This document shows positions 1 to 9,802 of a DNA stretch of 64,000 nt, one piece after another. Both the position numbers and the translations under genes were made by a program. Under the pieces are notes generated by a model. It did no database searches and was not told the DNA's origin. It worked only from the letters and a program-made list of their open reading frames with translations. The number at the start of each line of letters is the position of its first letter. The stretch's first letter is position 1. This DNA is from Mycolicibacterium aurum. GTDB lineage: Bacteria; Actinomycetota; Actinomycetes; Mycobacteriales; Mycobacteriaceae. The DNA lies in the NCBI GenBank assembly GCA_900078775.1, contig LT549889.1, positions 2,542,001-2,606,000 of the forward strand, in the 5' to 3' direction.

Positions 1-444
1 ACCGATGGTGCGGGCCTCGCTGTAGTCCTTGGGGCGCAGCGTGGTGATCTTGGCCAGCGGGCTGCCTTCCTCGAACAGTGCCGCCATCCGGCGGGGCTCC
101 ATCGCGAGCGCGCTGGCACCGCGGGTCGGGGCGGCGAAACGCGGTGCGGGACGCTCGAACTCGGGACGCGGACCACGCAGCCGACCGTCGAAGCGGGGCT
201 CGGCAGCGTAGCCGCCGCGGTAGGAGCCGGGCAGGTCTTCGTAGTCGCGGGCCGGGACGCGGTCGTCGAAGCCGCGCGGCTCGCGGCCGTCCAGTCTCCC
301 GTAGCCGTCGTCCTCGAAACGCTCCTCGGCGGGACGACGCGGACCGTAACCACCACGCGGGCGTTCGTCGTCGTAGTACTCGTCGTCATAATCATCCATC
401 GGCGCCATACCGAAGTAGGCCTTGACCTTGTGCAGAGTGCTCAT
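1..444 (-). CDS. sepF: Cell division protein SepF, 3'-truncated by the window edge
   Basis: SepF anchors FtsZ filaments to the membrane at the division septum. The protein starts [15 protein letters not shown], then has an acidic, Tyr/Asp/Arg/Gly-rich linker. It reaches the conserved start of the FtsZ-binding DUF552 domain (residues ~125-148, with a [15 protein letters not shown] run) before leaving the window at position 1, so about 148 codons are visible of a protein usually near 220. It is the last visible gene of the dcw cluster and lies 64 bp downstream of the yggS-family gene. The N-terminus and synteny (Rv2147c) make the call secure; the C-terminal half cannot be checked here. Confidence 0.93.
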   Translation of the reverse strand, partial: MSTLHKVKAYFGMAPMDDYDDEYYDDERPRGGYGPRRPAEERFEDDGYGRLDGREPRGFDDRVPARDYEDLPGSYRGGYAAEPRFDGRLRGPRPEFERPAPRFAAPTRGASALAMEPRRMAALFEEGSPLAKITTLRPKDYSEARTIG

Positions 445-508
445 CGCCTGCCCCTTTAACGACTTGTGACTGTGTTGTCTGTGATGAAGATGTGACTGGA
501 GTGACTAC

Positions 509-1255
509 TCAGGGTGACGTTAGAGGACGTTGCCCCATCAACGCGGTTCCGACACGCACACAGGTGGATCCGTATCTGACGGCAATTTCCATGTCACCGG
601 ACATGCCCGCCGACAGGCCGAGCCGGTGGGAGTAGGACTGCTGGACCCGGTCGCGCTCGGCCTGCAATCGGGCGAAGGCGTCCTCGGGAGTCCAGTCCAG
701 TGGCGGGATACCCATCAGCCCGGCGAACTCCAGGGCGTCGATGGCATGTGTTGCGGCACAGAGCTCGTCGATCAGATCGGGCTTGGCGATGTCGACTCCG
801 CCGCGGGACGGGTCACCGTCCAGGCTGACCTGGATGTAGATCCGCAGTGGCTCGGTGCGCCGCCCGGCGCTGAGCTCCTGCTCGGCGCCGCCGCCGAGCG
901 CGGCGATCAACCGGGCGCTGTCCACCGAGTGCGCGGCGTAGGCCCACCGCGCGATGGCGCGCGCCTTGTTGCGCTGGATGTGGCCGACCATGTGCCAGCG
1001 GATCGGGTCGGCCGGGAACACCTCGGCGACCTCGGCGACCTTCCTCGCGGCCTCCTGCTCGCGCGACTCCCCGAATTCCGAGCAGCCCAGCCGGTGCAGG
1101 ATGACGACGTCGGAGGCCGGGAAGAACTTGGTGATCGGCAGCAATTCGATATCGCGGACCGGGCGGCCCGCGGCCTCGGCGGCGTGGGCCAGCCGGGTCC
1201 GCACCGTCGCCAGCGCGCCGGCCAGTTCGACGTCCCGATGTGTCTCGCCACTCAT
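509..1255 (-). CDS. YggS/PLPBP-family pyridoxal-phosphate homeostasis protein
   Basis: This 248-residue protein belongs to the PLP-binding YggS/YlmE/PROSC family. These are alanine-racemase-fold, single-domain proteins that buffer pyridoxal phosphate and have no known catalytic reaction. Lys43 in LLPITKFFP is the expected PLP lysine, and the family signatures WHMVGHIQRNKAR, SVDS and MGIPP follow. The ATG at 1255 overlaps the stop of the preceding pgeF-family gene (ATGA), which fixes the start despite a longer open frame upstream. It sits between ftsZ and sepF as in other actinobacteria (Rv2148c position), so it is probably cotranscribed with the division genes. Confidence 0.92.
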   Translation of the reverse strand: MSGETHRDVELAGALATVRTRLAHAAEAAGRPVRDIELLPITKFFPASDVVILHRLGCSEFGESREQEAARKVAEVAEVFPADPIRWHMVGHIQRNKARAIARWAYAAHSVDSARLIAALGGGAEQELSAGRRTEPLRIYIQVSLDGDPSRGGVDIAKPDLIDELCAATHAIDALEFAGLMGIPPLDWTPEDAFARLQAERDRVQQSYSHRLGLSAGMSGDMEIAVRYGSTCVRVGTALMGQRPLTSP

Positions 1256-1959
1256 TCCAGCCACACCAATGAGGCCAGTCGGCCCGTCGGCGCCTGTCGA
1301 CGGTGACTGAACAGCCTCGTGTCCTCGACGGTACAACGCGGGTCGATGTCCACGGCCTGCACACCCAATTCGGTGAGCTGTCGCGCCAGCCCGGCGCGGA
1401 TGTCCAGGCCCGGTGTGCCCTTGGCGGTGCGGCAGCGGCTGCCCGGCAGTGACTTCTCCACCTCGGCGGCCATCTCCGCGGGCACCTCGTAGTTGCGGCC
1501 GCTCACCGCGGGCCCCAGCAGTACCGAGATGTCGGCGACCGAGGCGCCCAGTTCCACCATCTTCTCCACGGTGCGCGGCACGATGCCGAGCGCGGCACCC
1601 ACCCGGCCCGCATGCGCGGCGCCGATGACGCCGGCGCGGGCGTCGGCCAGCAGTACCGGGACGCAGTCGGCGGAGACCACCGCCAGCGCCAGCCGGCGGC
1701 TGGTGCTGACCAGAGCGTCGGTCTCCTCGACCGCGCCGGTGCGGGGGCCGTCCACCACCGCGACGTTGGCCGAGTGCACCTGGTTCATCCACACCACGGC
1801 GTCCGCGGGCAGACCGATCCCGGCCGCCAGCCGCTTCCGGTTTGCCGCGACCGCGGCCGGATCGTCACCGACGTGGTCACCGAGATTGAACGTGTCGAAC
1901 GGCCGCGCCGATACACCGCCCGCACGGGTGGTCGTCACGCGCCGAACCCGGACGGACAC
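1252..1959 (-). CDS. pgeF: PgeF/YfiH (laccase-domain, FAMIN-like) family protein
   Basis: This 235-residue protein is of the former 'multicopper polyphenol oxidoreductase' family. Related proteins are now assigned peptidoglycan-editing (PgeF) or zinc-dependent purine nucleoside phosphorylase/adenosine deaminase activity. The three expected metal ligands are visible: His62 (QVHS), Cys99 (SADC) and His116 (AHAG). The segment after the last His reads AHAGRVG rather than the more common AHAGWRG; I recall the mycobacterial orthologue (Rv2149c) having the same form. It starts 5 bp after the ftsZ stop and ends with an ATGA overlap into the yggS-family gene. Which activity applies here cannot be told from sequence. 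Confidence 0.88.
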   Translation of the reverse strand: MSVRVRRVTTTRAGGVSARPFDTFNLGDHVGDDPAAVAANRKRLAAGIGLPADAVVWMNQVHSANVAVVDGPRTGAVEETDALVSTSRRLALAVVSADCVPVLLADARAGVIGAAHAGRVGAALGIVPRTVEKMVELGASVADISVLLGPAVSGRNYEVPAEMAAEVEKSLPGSRCRTAKGTPGLDIRAGLARQLTELGVQAVDIDPRCTVEDTRLFSHRRQAPTGRLASLVWLE

Positions 1960-1964
1960 GGGGA

Positions 1965-3122
1965 TCAGTGGCGCATGAAGGGCGGCACGTCGACGTCGTC
2001 GTCGGAGATGCCGCCGTCGTCCGGACCGCCGATCTTCACCGTCGCGCCGTTGGTCTGGGCCGGGACCGACATGGCGTCCGCGGGCTCGAACACGCTGGAG
2101 CGCACCTTGCCGGCCGCGCCCGGGGCCACACCGGTGGCCGAAGCGCCTTCTCCGACAACCGGTTTGCGGCTGGGACCGGTGCTGTCGAAGCCGGCCGCGA
2201 TCACGGTGACCCGGACCTCGTCGCCGAGCGAGTCGTCGATCACGGTGCCGAAGATGATGTTGGCCTCGGCGTGCGCGGCCTCCTGCACCAGCGAGGCGGC
2301 CTCGTTGATCTCGAACAGGCCGAGGTCGCTGCCACCGGCCACCGACAGCAGCACGCCCTGGGCCCCCTCCATGGAGGCTTCCAGCAGCGGGGAGTTGATG
2401 GCGATCTCGGCGGCCTTCAGCGCGCGGCCGTCACCGCGGGCCGAGCCGATACCCATCAGGGCGGTGCCGGCCCCGCTCATCACGCCCTTCACATCGGCGA
2501 AGTCGACGTTGATCAGGCCGGGGGTGGTGATCAGGTCGGTGATGCCCTGCACACCGTTGAGCAGCACCTCGTCGGCGCTGCGGAACGCGTCCATCAGCGA
2601 GACGGCGGCATCGCCCATCTGCAGCAGCCGGTCGTTCGGGATGACGATCAGGGTGTCGCAGCTCTCGCGCAGCGCCTGGATGCCGTTCTCGGCCTGGTTG
2701 CTGCGCCGCTTGCCCTCGAAGGAGAAGGGACGGGTGACCACGCCGACGGTCAGCGCGCCGAGCTTGCGGGCGATCGAGGCGACGACCGGCGCGCCACCGG
2801 TGCCGGTGCCACCGCCCTCGCCCGCGGTCACGAACACCATGTCGGCGCCGCGCAGCAGCTCCTCGATGTCGTCCTTGGCATCCTCGGCGGCCTTGCGACC
2901 CACCTCCGGATCGGCGCCGGCGCCCAGGCCGCGGGTGGAGTCGCGGCCGACGTCGAGCTTGACGTCGGCGTCGCTCATCAACAACGCCTGCGCGTCGGTG
3001 TTGATGGCGATGAACTCCACGCCCTTGAGTCCGTGCTCGATCATCCGGTTGACGGCGTTCACGCCGCCGCCGCCGATGCCGACCACCTTGATAACGGCGA
3101 GGTAGTTGTGCGGGGGGGTCAT
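1965..3122 (-). CDS. ftsZ: Cell division GTPase FtsZ
   Basis: FtsZ is the tubulin-like GTPase that polymerises into the Z-ring. The 385-residue protein has the tubulin signature GGGTGTG at residues 103-109, the [11 protein letters not shown] phosphate-loop start at ~17-27 and the usual two-domain length. A short acidic tail ends in the conserved C-terminal peptide [10 protein letters not shown], which docks SepF and FtsW in mycobacteria. The ATG at 3122 was chosen over an upstream frame because [15 protein letters not shown] matches the family. A 200-bp gap separates it from ftsQ and carries its own promoter signals. Confidence 0.98.
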   Translation of the reverse strand: MTPPHNYLAVIKVVGIGGGGVNAVNRMIEHGLKGVEFIAINTDAQALLMSDADVKLDVGRDSTRGLGAGADPEVGRKAAEDAKDDIEELLRGADMVFVTAGEGGGTGTGGAPVVASIARKLGALTVGVVTRPFSFEGKRRSNQAENGIQALRESCDTLIVIPNDRLLQMGDAAVSLMDAFRSADEVLLNGVQGITDLITTPGLINVDFADVKGVMSGAGTALMGIGSARGDGRALKAAEIAINSPLLEASMEGAQGVLLSVAGGSDLGLFEINEAASLVQEAAHAEANIIFGTVIDDSLGDEVRVTVIAAGFDSTGPSRKPVVGEGASATGVAPGAAGKVRSSVFEPADAMSVPAQTNGATVKIGGPDDGGISDDDVDVPPFMRH

Positions 3123-3193
3123 CGCGGTCGCCCTTTCCTGCCCTGAATGTCGATGTTTCTGAACGGTCCCGGTGAGCGAAACCCTCAACCTCA

Positions 3194-3217
3194 ACCATAG
3201 GCTTAGAGTTATGTCAA
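3194..3217 (-). promoter_or_regulatory. Probable ftsZ promoter region
   Basis: The minus strand carries a perfect TTGACA (3217-3212) and a TATGGT (3199-3194). They are only 12 bases apart, so they are unlikely to be partners; two overlapping promoters are more likely. A GGTTGAGGTTGAGG direct repeat follows TATGGT. This is the only sizeable gap inside the 3' half of the dcw cluster, which fits separate transcription of ftsZ. Confidence 0.45.
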
Positions 3218-3324
3218 GTAGTTCCGTGCAAACAGAACGGTAGGGCGAGCGCACGCAGGATCACCGCAGGCGCGCCGAGACGCCGTGACAATTTCTCGAT
3301 CCGCGCGCCGTTGCCGAGCCCGCA

Positions 3325-4263
3325 CTACTTGACGGTCGGCAGATCCGGGCTGGACACGTCGTAGACCTGGCCGGGTTGGGTCAGCAACGCGGCGAGCTTG
3401 AGTGCCTTCTCCTGGGTCCGGTCGGTGGTGCCCCACACCACTTTCCGGCCGTCGAACAGGATCAGGGTGATCGCCGCGACCGACGGCGCCTCCACCCGGC
3501 TCACCTGGCCCGCCACCTCCGGCGGCAACGAGATCAGCACCTCGAGGCCGGCCTTGGTGGCCGGATCGCTGGGCCCCGGGGTCTCGGTGTCGATATAAGG
3601 AAGCCCCGGCGGCGGCGGGGCGGTGACGAAGTCGACCCCGTCCCGGTCGAACAGGTGCGGGCCGTCCGGATAGTCCTTGACCACCATGGGGATCCGCTCC
3701 TGGACGGTGATGCGCAGCGTGGACGGGTATTCGCGCTGCACCCGGGCGCTGGCCACCCGCCGGATCGAGGCCACCCGCTCGGCCACCGTGTCGGTGTCGA
3801 CCTGCAGCAGCGGCGTGCCGGGGATGACCGCCGCGGCCGCGCGGACCTCGTCCTCGGTGATGGCCGCCAACCCGGTGATCACCGTGGCGCGCACCGACAT
3901 GATCGGCGTGAAATAGAGCAGCAGGCCGGCACCCACCGCCAGCACCGCGATCAGCGCCGACCACATGAGCACCTTGAGCCCGCGGATCACCCCGCGGTGC
4001 GACGGTGTCGGCTGCTCGGTCTGCCCGAGCGCACGGCGCTTGGCCTCTTGACGGCTCTGCTCGATGGCGCGGGCGCGGGACTGGGCGGCCCGGCGCTCCT
4101 CCCGTTCCCGACGGGCCCGCCGGCGCGGACCCTCGAAGTCCGGTTCGCCGCCCTCATCCTGCTCGTCAGCCTCGGGTGCCTCGGGGGCGTCGGGTGCTTC
4201 GGGGGCGGGCGGATCCTCCGGCGCTGTTTCGGGCTCCTCCCGCCCGTCGACCGGGTCGGTCAT
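3325..4263 (-). CDS. ftsQ: Cell division protein FtsQ
   Basis: FtsQ is a bitopic divisome protein that links FtsB/FtsL and the septal synthase. The 312-residue protein has a long acidic and Pro-rich cytoplasmic tail, followed by an Arg-rich stretch. One transmembrane helix lies at ~95-118 (VLMWSALIAVLAVGAGLLLY). A POTRA domain follows directly, in the typical form of a short hydrophobic strand, then RATVITGLAAI. The C-terminal beta domain ends in SSPDLPTVK. It begins next to the murC stop, as in other mycobacteria (Rv2151c). Confidence 0.93.
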   Translation of the reverse strand: MTDPVDGREEPETAPEDPPAPEAPDAPEAPEADEQDEGGEPDFEGPRRRARREREERRAAQSRARAIEQSRQEAKRRALGQTEQPTPSHRGVIRGLKVLMWSALIAVLAVGAGLLLYFTPIMSVRATVITGLAAITEDEVRAAAAVIPGTPLLQVDTDTVAERVASIRRVASARVQREYPSTLRITVQERIPMVVKDYPDGPHLFDRDGVDFVTAPPPPGLPYIDTETPGPSDPATKAGLEVLISLPPEVAGQVSRVEAPSVAAITLILFDGRKVVWGTTDRTQEKALKLAALLTQPGQVYDVSSPDLPTVK

Positions 4264-5694
4264 CTACCTGGCCGTCCGGTCGGCCCGGGCATCCAGGGCG
4301 TTGAGGATCTCGCGGGACAGCAGCGTGACGTCACCGGCGCCCATGGTGACCACCACGTCCGAGGGTGCGGCCACCGCGGCGACCCGGTCGGCGACCGCCG
4401 AGAAGTCCGGCACGTAGTGCACCGGCACGGTCACGTGCTCGGCGATGCTGCGCCCGCTGATTCCGGCGATCGGCTGTTCGCGCGCGGCATAGACGTCGAG
4501 CACGAACACCTCGTCGGCGGTGCTCAGCGCGGCACCGAACTCACGGGCGAAAGTCTGTGTGCGGGTGTACAGATGGGGCTGGAAGACGACGATGGCGCGG
4601 CCCGCGGACTCGTCGGCCAGGGTGCGCAGCGCCGACAGCGCGGCCGACACCTTGGTCGGGTGATGGGCGTAGTCGTCGAAGACCTTGACCCCGGCCGAGA
4701 CACCGACCAGCTCGAAACGGCGGCGCACCCCCTCGAAGTCGGCCAACGCCTCCAGCACCACCTCCGGATCGGCGCCGGCCTCGGTCGCGGCGAGCAATGC
4801 GGCCAGCGCGTTGAGCGCCATGTGCCGGCCGGGCACCAGCAACCGCATGGTGCGCGGGGTGCGCTCCCCCGCCAGTTGCACCTCGGCCACCGCGCTGGTG
4901 CCGTGCTGTTCCCAGCTCAGCAGCGCGCCGGCCAGGTCGCCACGGTCACCGGATCCGTAGCGCAGCACCCGGATCCCCAATGCCTCGGTGCGGTCGGCGA
5001 GCGCGGCCGCGCCCGGATCGTCGACGCACACCACCAGCGCGCCGCCGGGCTGCAGCCGCTCCAGGAACGCGTCGAACACGTCGATGTAGGCCTGCTCGCT
5101 GCCGAAGAAGTCCAGATGGTCGGCCTCGATGTTGGTCACCACCGCGACATCGGGCCGGTACTGCACCAGCGACCCGTCGCTCTCGTCGGCCTCGGCCACG
5201 AAGTAGGGGCCGCTGCCGTGGTGGGCATTGGTACCGGCCGCGCCGAGTTCACCGCCGACCGCGAAGGACGGGTCGAAACCGCAGTGCTGCAACGCCACGA
5301 TGAGCATCGAGGTGGTGGTGGTCTTACCGGCGGTGCCGGTGACCATCAGCGTCGTGTCCCCGGCCATCAGCTCGGCGAGCACCACCGGCCGCAGGATCAC
5401 CGGGATGCCGCGGTGGCGCGCCTCGACGAGTTCGGGATTGGTCTTCGGGATGGCGGCGTGGGTGGTGACCACCGCGGTCGGCCCGCCGTCGAGCATGTCC
5501 AGCGCCGAGGCGTCGTGCCCGATCCGGATCTCTGCGCCGCGGGCACGCAGCGCGGAGATGCCGCGGGACTCCTTGGCGTCCGAACCGGACACCTGTCCCC
5601 CGCGGTCGAGCAGGATGCGGGCGATACCGGACATGCCGGCGCCACCGATGCCGACCATGTGCACCCGCTGCAGTATCGGCGGAAGGCCCTTCAT
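4264..5694 (-). CDS. murC: UDP-N-acetylmuramate--L-alanine ligase MurC
   Basis: MurC adds L-Ala to UDP-MurNAc, the first peptide step of cytoplasmic peptidoglycan precursor synthesis. The 476-residue protein has the N-terminal UDP-binding [15 protein letters not shown], the ATP loop at residues 120-128 (GTAGKTTTT), EADESDGS, and the ligase domain motifs [11 protein letters not shown] and FDDYAHHPT. The ATP loop normally reads GTHGKT in MurC; here the His is Ala (codon GCC at 5331-5329). The ATG overlaps the murG stop (ATGA), so the two are probably translationally coupled. Confidence 0.96.
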   Translation of the reverse strand: MKGLPPILQRVHMVGIGGAGMSGIARILLDRGGQVSGSDAKESRGISALRARGAEIRIGHDASALDMLDGGPTAVVTTHAAIPKTNPELVEARHRGIPVILRPVVLAELMAGDTTLMVTGTAGKTTTTSMLIVALQHCGFDPSFAVGGELGAAGTNAHHGSGPYFVAEADESDGSLVQYRPDVAVVTNIEADHLDFFGSEQAYIDVFDAFLERLQPGGALVVCVDDPGAAALADRTEALGIRVLRYGSGDRGDLAGALLSWEQHGTSAVAEVQLAGERTPRTMRLLVPGRHMALNALAALLAATEAGADPEVVLEALADFEGVRRRFELVGVSAGVKVFDDYAHHPTKVSAALSALRTLADESAGRAIVVFQPHLYTRTQTFAREFGAALSTADEVFVLDVYAAREQPIAGISGRSIAEHVTVPVHYVPDFSAVADRVAAVAAPSDVVVTMGAGDVTLLSREILNALDARADRTAR

Positions 5695-6824
5695 CGCAAG
5701 GTCTTTCGGTTGGACCGGGCCGCGCGTGCCACCTCGAGCGCCACTTCGGCGACCCGGCGGGCCGCATCGCGGTGCCCGGCCAGCGCGGCAGCCGCGGTCA
5801 TCTTCTGCAGCCGGTCGGTGTCGGCGAGCACCGGCACGACGGTGTCGGCCACCAGCTGTGCGGACAGGTCGGCGTCCTCGATCAGCAGACCGCCGCCGGC
5901 GTCGACCACCGGCAGCGCGTTGAGTCGTTGTTCCCCGTTGCCGATCGGCAGCGGGACGTAGACCGCGGGCAGGCCGATCGCGCTGACCTCGGCGACCGTC
6001 ATCGCGCCGGACCGGCAGATGGCCAGGTCGGCGGCGGCGTAGGCGAGGTCCATCCGGTCCAAGTAGGGCACCGCGACGTAGCGCACGCCGGGGGCGCCGG
6101 ACAGGTCGGGCAGGTCCAGGGTGTTCTTCGGCCCGTGCGCGTGCAGCACCGAGATACCCTTGGCGGCAAGCGCTTCGGCCGCACCGGAGACCGCTCGGTT
6201 GATGGACTGGGCGCCCTGGGACCCACCGAACACCAGCAGCACCCGGGCGTCGTCGGCGAATCCGAAGGCGGCGCGGGCCTGTGCCCGCAGCGCGGCCCGG
6301 TCCAGGTTGGTGATGCTGGACCGCACCGGGACCCCGACCACCTCGACCTGGCCCAGGCCCGGGTCGGGCACCGCCGAGAGCACCCGCTGCGCGGAGCGGG
6401 CGCCGAGCTTGTTGGCCCAGCCGGCGCTGGCGTTGGCCTCGTGGATGACCACCGGTACACCGGGCCGGCGCGGTCCGCGCCGGGCGGCCAGATAGGCGGG
6501 CACCGATACGTAGCCGCCGAATCCGATGACCACGTCGACGTGCACGTCGTCGAAGACCGCGCGGGTCTCGCGGACCGCGCTGCGCACCCTCAGCGGCAGC
6601 CGCAGCAGATCCTTGGACGGTTTGCGGGGCATCGGGACCGGGGTGATGAGGCGCAGGTCATAGCCGCGCTCCGGGACCAACCGGGTCTCCAGACCGCGCT
6701 GGGTGCCCAGCGCGGTGATGTGTACCTGCGGATCCAGCTCGGTCAGTGCATCGGCCACGGCCATCGCGGGTTCGACGTGTCCCGCCGTGCCGCCCCCTGC
6801 CAGAACGACCGATATCGTGCTCAC
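5691..6824 (-). CDS. murG: UDP-GlcNAc transferase MurG (lipid II synthesis)
   Basis: MurG transfers GlcNAc from UDP-GlcNAc to lipid I at the inner membrane face, making lipid II. The 377-residue GT28 protein starts with the glycine-rich acceptor loop ([20 protein letters not shown]). It has the [12 protein letters not shown] motif near residue 130, and in the C-terminal domain [10 protein letters not shown] and [10 protein letters not shown], which bind UDP-GlcNAc. The GTG start overlaps the ftsW TGA (GTGA); a longer upstream reading frame is not supported. Position and length match Rv2153c. Confidence 0.96.
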   Translation of the reverse strand: MSTISVVLAGGGTAGHVEPAMAVADALTELDPQVHITALGTQRGLETRLVPERGYDLRLITPVPMPRKPSKDLLRLPLRVRSAVRETRAVFDDVHVDVVIGFGGYVSVPAYLAARRGPRRPGVPVVIHEANASAGWANKLGARSAQRVLSAVPDPGLGQVEVVGVPVRSSITNLDRAALRAQARAAFGFADDARVLLVFGGSQGAQSINRAVSGAAEALAAKGISVLHAHGPKNTLDLPDLSGAPGVRYVAVPYLDRMDLAYAAADLAICRSGAMTVAEVSAIGLPAVYVPLPIGNGEQRLNALPVVDAGGGLLIEDADLSAQLVADTVVPVLADTDRLQKMTAAAALAGHRDAARRVAEVALEVARAARSNRKTLR

Positions 6825-8515
6825 CCGTAACGCTGACCTTCCAATGAGCGGGCTCGTCCTTGGGAACGCCCCTGCGGCTGGTCTTCGGATTGACCCCGGC
6901 GCGCGGCTTTCACCGGCCGGCCGGAGCCTCGACCATCTCCATGATGCCCTGCGCGCCGGGTCGCACCTTCGCCCGGATGGCCACTTCGCCGCGTTCCGGT
7001 GGTCTTGGCGGTGGCGGCCGCCCGGCGGGGCTGCCGGGCGGTGCCGGCGGCACGGGCCTTGGCGGCCGATTTCGCCGGCGCCTTGGCCGAGCGTGCGGGC
7101 GCCTTCTTGGCGGGCTTCTTGGCGGGCTTGCCGGCGGGCTTGCCGTCCCGGGCGCGCCGCCGGTCGCGGGCGACATCCAGGCGGCTGGGCACATAGGGCA
7201 CCGGCGGCGGCAGCCGCAGCAGCCGGTTGACCCGGTCGTCGCGCCCGGCGCGCAGCGCGGCCACCGCCTCGGGTTCGTGCCGGGCGGCGTTGGTGATCAC
7301 GCCGAGGATCAGCAGGGTGACCGCCGTGGAGGTGCCGCCCGCCGAGATCAGCGGCAGCTGCAGCCCGGTCACCGGCAGCAGGCCCACCACGTAGCCGACG
7401 TTGATGAAGGCCTGCCCGATCACCCACAGCGTGACGGTGGCGGTGAGCAGACGCAGGAACGGATCGGCCGAGCGGCGGGCGATGCGCATGCCGGTGTAGG
7501 CGAACAGGCCGAACAGGCACAGCAGTCCGGCCGCGCCGATGTAGCCGAGTTCCTCGCCGATGATGGCGAAGATGAAGTCGTTGTGCGCATTGGGCAGATA
7601 GTTGTACTTCGCGCTGCCCTGGCCCAGCCCGTCACCGAAGAGTCCACCGTTGGCCAGCGCGTAACGGGCCTGCCGGGCCTGGTACCCGGAGCCCTGGGCG
7701 TCGGCCATCGGATTGAGCCAGGACTGCACCCGGGCCGAGCGGTACCCGGCGGACAGGGCGAGCACCCCGCCGGCGAGCAGCACCGCGCCCACCGAGCTGA
7801 GGAACACCCGCAGCGGCAGGCCGGCGTACCAGAGCAGGCCGAGCACGATGATGCTCATCGACAGTGTCTGCCCGAGGTCGGGCTGCAGCACGATCAGCGT
7901 CAGGGCCAGGCCGGCGGCGGGAACCAGCGGGACGAGCATCTCGCGCAGGCTGGCCTGCTCCATCCGCCGGGCGGCCAGCAGATGCGCGCCCCAGATGGCC
8001 AGCGCGATCTTGGCCAGCTCGGAGGGCTGCATGGATTGGCCGGCGAAGACGAACCAACCCCGGGAACCGTTGGCGATCGTGCCGATGCCCGGGATGAGTA
8101 CCAGGATCAGCAGCACGATGGTGAACGCGAAGCCCGGGAACGCCAGCCGGCGCATCAGCGAGATCGGCATGCGCAGCGCCAGGTAGAAGAACACCAGGCC
8201 GACACCGGTCCACAGCAACTGCTTGGCGAACACCGTCCACGGCGAGCCACCGGTGTCGTAGGAGTACACCCCGGACGCGGACAGCACCATGATCAGCCCA
8301 AGGGTGACCAGGATGGCGGCCACCGCGATGATCAGGTGGAAGGAGGTCATCGGCCGGCTCAGCCAGACGCCGAAACGGGTGCGCGGCTGACCGGACTCGG
8401 CAGTCGTCGCCTTCGCGCCGGGTTTGGCCTCGTCGGCGGATGGCGCGTCGGTGGTCGTCTCGGCGGTGCCGGGGCGTCGCAGTCGCGACCGCAGCCCGCC
8501 CAGCGGATTCTTCAC
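6821..8515 (-). CDS. ftsW: Septal peptidoglycan polymerase FtsW (SEDS family)
   Basis: FtsW is the SEDS glycosyltransferase that works with PbpB at the septum. The 564-residue protein has about ten transmembrane helices from residue ~50. SEDS signatures seen are [23 protein letters not shown], the [16 protein letters not shown] segment and PLISAGGTS. Beyond residue ~450 the cytoplasmic tail is very rich in Lys, Ala, Pro and Arg ([11 protein letters not shown] repeats) and ends EGQRYG as in mycobacterial FtsW; it is longer than I recall for M. tuberculosis (524 residues). The start is GTG. Upstream, where murD should be, there is only a 202-bp gap. Confidence 0.95.
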   Translation of the reverse strand: MKNPLGGLRSRLRRPGTAETTTDAPSADEAKPGAKATTAESGQPRTRFGVWLSRPMTSFHLIIAVAAILVTLGLIMVLSASGVYSYDTGGSPWTVFAKQLLWTGVGLVFFYLALRMPISLMRRLAFPGFAFTIVLLILVLIPGIGTIANGSRGWFVFAGQSMQPSELAKIALAIWGAHLLAARRMEQASLREMLVPLVPAAGLALTLIVLQPDLGQTLSMSIIVLGLLWYAGLPLRVFLSSVGAVLLAGGVLALSAGYRSARVQSWLNPMADAQGSGYQARQARYALANGGLFGDGLGQGSAKYNYLPNAHNDFIFAIIGEELGYIGAAGLLCLFGLFAYTGMRIARRSADPFLRLLTATVTLWVIGQAFINVGYVVGLLPVTGLQLPLISAGGTSTAVTLLILGVITNAARHEPEAVAALRAGRDDRVNRLLRLPPPVPYVPSRLDVARDRRRARDGKPAGKPAKKPAKKAPARSAKAPAKSAAKARAAGTARQPRRAAATAKTTGTRRSGHPGEGATRRAGHHGDGRGSGRPVKAARRGQSEDQPQGRSQGRARSLEGQRYG

Positions 8516-8640
8516 GCGCGACCCACAGAAGTCACAGGCGTAACGCCAGCCCCACTAGTCCCCTGCACCCCAGAATCCTCCCCCGTCCCACGCCGTGCGG
8601 CGCGGATATCGGGGGCGTGTCGCCCGACCGAACCGGTCAG
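8512..8640 (-). pseudogene. Possible decayed remnant of murD 3' region
   Basis: On the minus strand a 42-codon open stretch ends in a TGA that overlaps the ftsW GTG (GTGA), as a real upstream gene would. Its frame reads RHAPDI, then six residues, then GTGEDSGV. From memory, M. tuberculosis MurD has RHAPDV and GEDTGM at the same spacing, followed by valines in register. Codon use is not coding-like (many A/T third positions), and no start or ligase motif remains. It could be a scar of a murD deletion or a chance match. Confidence 0.35.
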
Positions 8641-8717
8641 CTAACGCGATGGATACGAAATGGTCGCCGCGACGATACGAAACCGCACATCCGGGTGACT
8701 CTCGGCGAACGAGTGAG

Positions 8718-9797
8718 CTACGCCCCGACGAGACTGAGCCACTCGCCGTAGAACAGCGCCACGCCCAGACCACACGCGATCGCCGTCAACAGCCAGAACC
8801 GGATGATCACCGTCGTCTCGGCCCAGCCGACCAATTCGAAGTGGTGATGGAACGGCGCCATCCGGAACACCCGTCGCCCGGTGGTCCGGAACGCCAGGAT
8901 CTGCACCACCACCGAGGTCACCTCGGCCACGAACAGGGCGCCCAGCACCACGGCCAGGATCTCGGTGCGGCTGGTCACCGACAGGCCGGCGATGATGCCG
9001 CCGAGGGCCAGCGAACCGGTGTCGCCCATGAAGATCTTGGCCGGCGCCGCGTTCCACCACAGGAAACCGATGCAGGCACCCGCGGTCGCCGCGGCCACCA
9101 GCGCCAGGTCCAGCGGATCGCGCACGTTGTAGCAGCCCAGTCCCGGGCTGGTCGCGCAGTCGTTGCGGTACTGCCAGAACGTGATCAGCACGTAGGCGGC
9201 GCTGACCATGGCCATCGCCCCGGCCGCCAGCCCGTCCAGGCCGTCGGTCAGGTTCACCGCATTGGACCAGGCGCTGACCAGGATCACGATGAACACCACG
9301 AACAGCAGCGGCGGCAACGTCACGGTGGCGATCTCGCGCACATAGGACAGCTGGGCGCTGCCCGGGGTCAGCCCCTCGGCATTGCTGAACTGCAGCACCA
9401 GCACGCCGAACAGCACCGCCGCGGTCAACTGGCCGACGGACTTGGCCCGCTTGTTCAGACCCAGGTTGCGGGACCGCCGGATCTTGATCAGGTCGTCGAT
9501 GAAACCGACGATGGCCAGCGCGGTGGCCAGGCCCAGCACCAGCAGACCGGATGCCGACGGGCCCTCCCCGCCGAACGCCAGCCCGACCAGGTGGGTGCCC
9601 AGGTAACCGGCCCAGATGCCGGTGATGATGGCGACGCCGCCCATCGACGGGGTGCCGCGCTTCTTCTGATGGCTCGCCGGGCCGTCCTCGCGGATCTCCT
9701 GCCCGAATCCCTGCTTGGTGAACAGCCGGATCAGCACCGGGGTCAGGACGATGGAGACGGCCAGCGCGATGGCGACCGCGAACAGGATCTGCTTCAC
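8718..9797 (-). CDS. mraY: Phospho-MurNAc-pentapeptide transferase MraY (MurX)
   Basis: MraY transfers phospho-MurNAc-pentapeptide to polyprenyl phosphate, giving lipid I in the membrane. The 359-residue protein has about ten transmembrane helices and the family's catalytic Asp and metal motifs: GTPSMGG (after KKRG), the FIDDLIK motif, [27 protein letters not shown] and APFHHHFEL. The start is GTG ([15 protein letters not shown]), 5 bp after the murF stop. Length equals that of the M. tuberculosis protein. Confidence 0.97.
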   Translation of the reverse strand: MKQILFAVAIALAVSIVLTPVLIRLFTKQGFGQEIREDGPASHQKKRGTPSMGGVAIITGIWAGYLGTHLVGLAFGGEGPSASGLLVLGLATALAIVGFIDDLIKIRRSRNLGLNKRAKSVGQLTAAVLFGVLVLQFSNAEGLTPGSAQLSYVREIATVTLPPLLFVVFIVILVSAWSNAVNLTDGLDGLAAGAMAMVSAAYVLITFWQYRNDCATSPGLGCYNVRDPLDLALVAAATAGACIGFLWWNAAPAKIFMGDTGSLALGGIIAGLSVTSRTEILAVVLGALFVAEVTSVVVQILAFRTTGRRVFRMAPFHHHFELVGWAETTVIIRFWLLTAIACGLGVALFYGEWLSLVGA

Positions 9798-9802
9798 GCC
9801 GA

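Noticed and set aside
3194..3217. TTGACA and TATGGT as one ftsZ promoter
   Set aside because: The spacing is 12 bases instead of about 17, so they are reported as separate signals.
3376..5961. 861-residue plus-strand frame over ftsQ, murC and murG
   Set aside because: It is antisense to strongly supported genes, has typical GC-rich shadow composition (His/Arg/Gly/Asp) and no domain.
8555..8773. 72-residue minus-strand frame in the murD gap as a new gene
   Set aside because: It overlaps the mraY 3' end out of frame and its residues are Arg/Gly/Ser/Trp-rich without coding bias.
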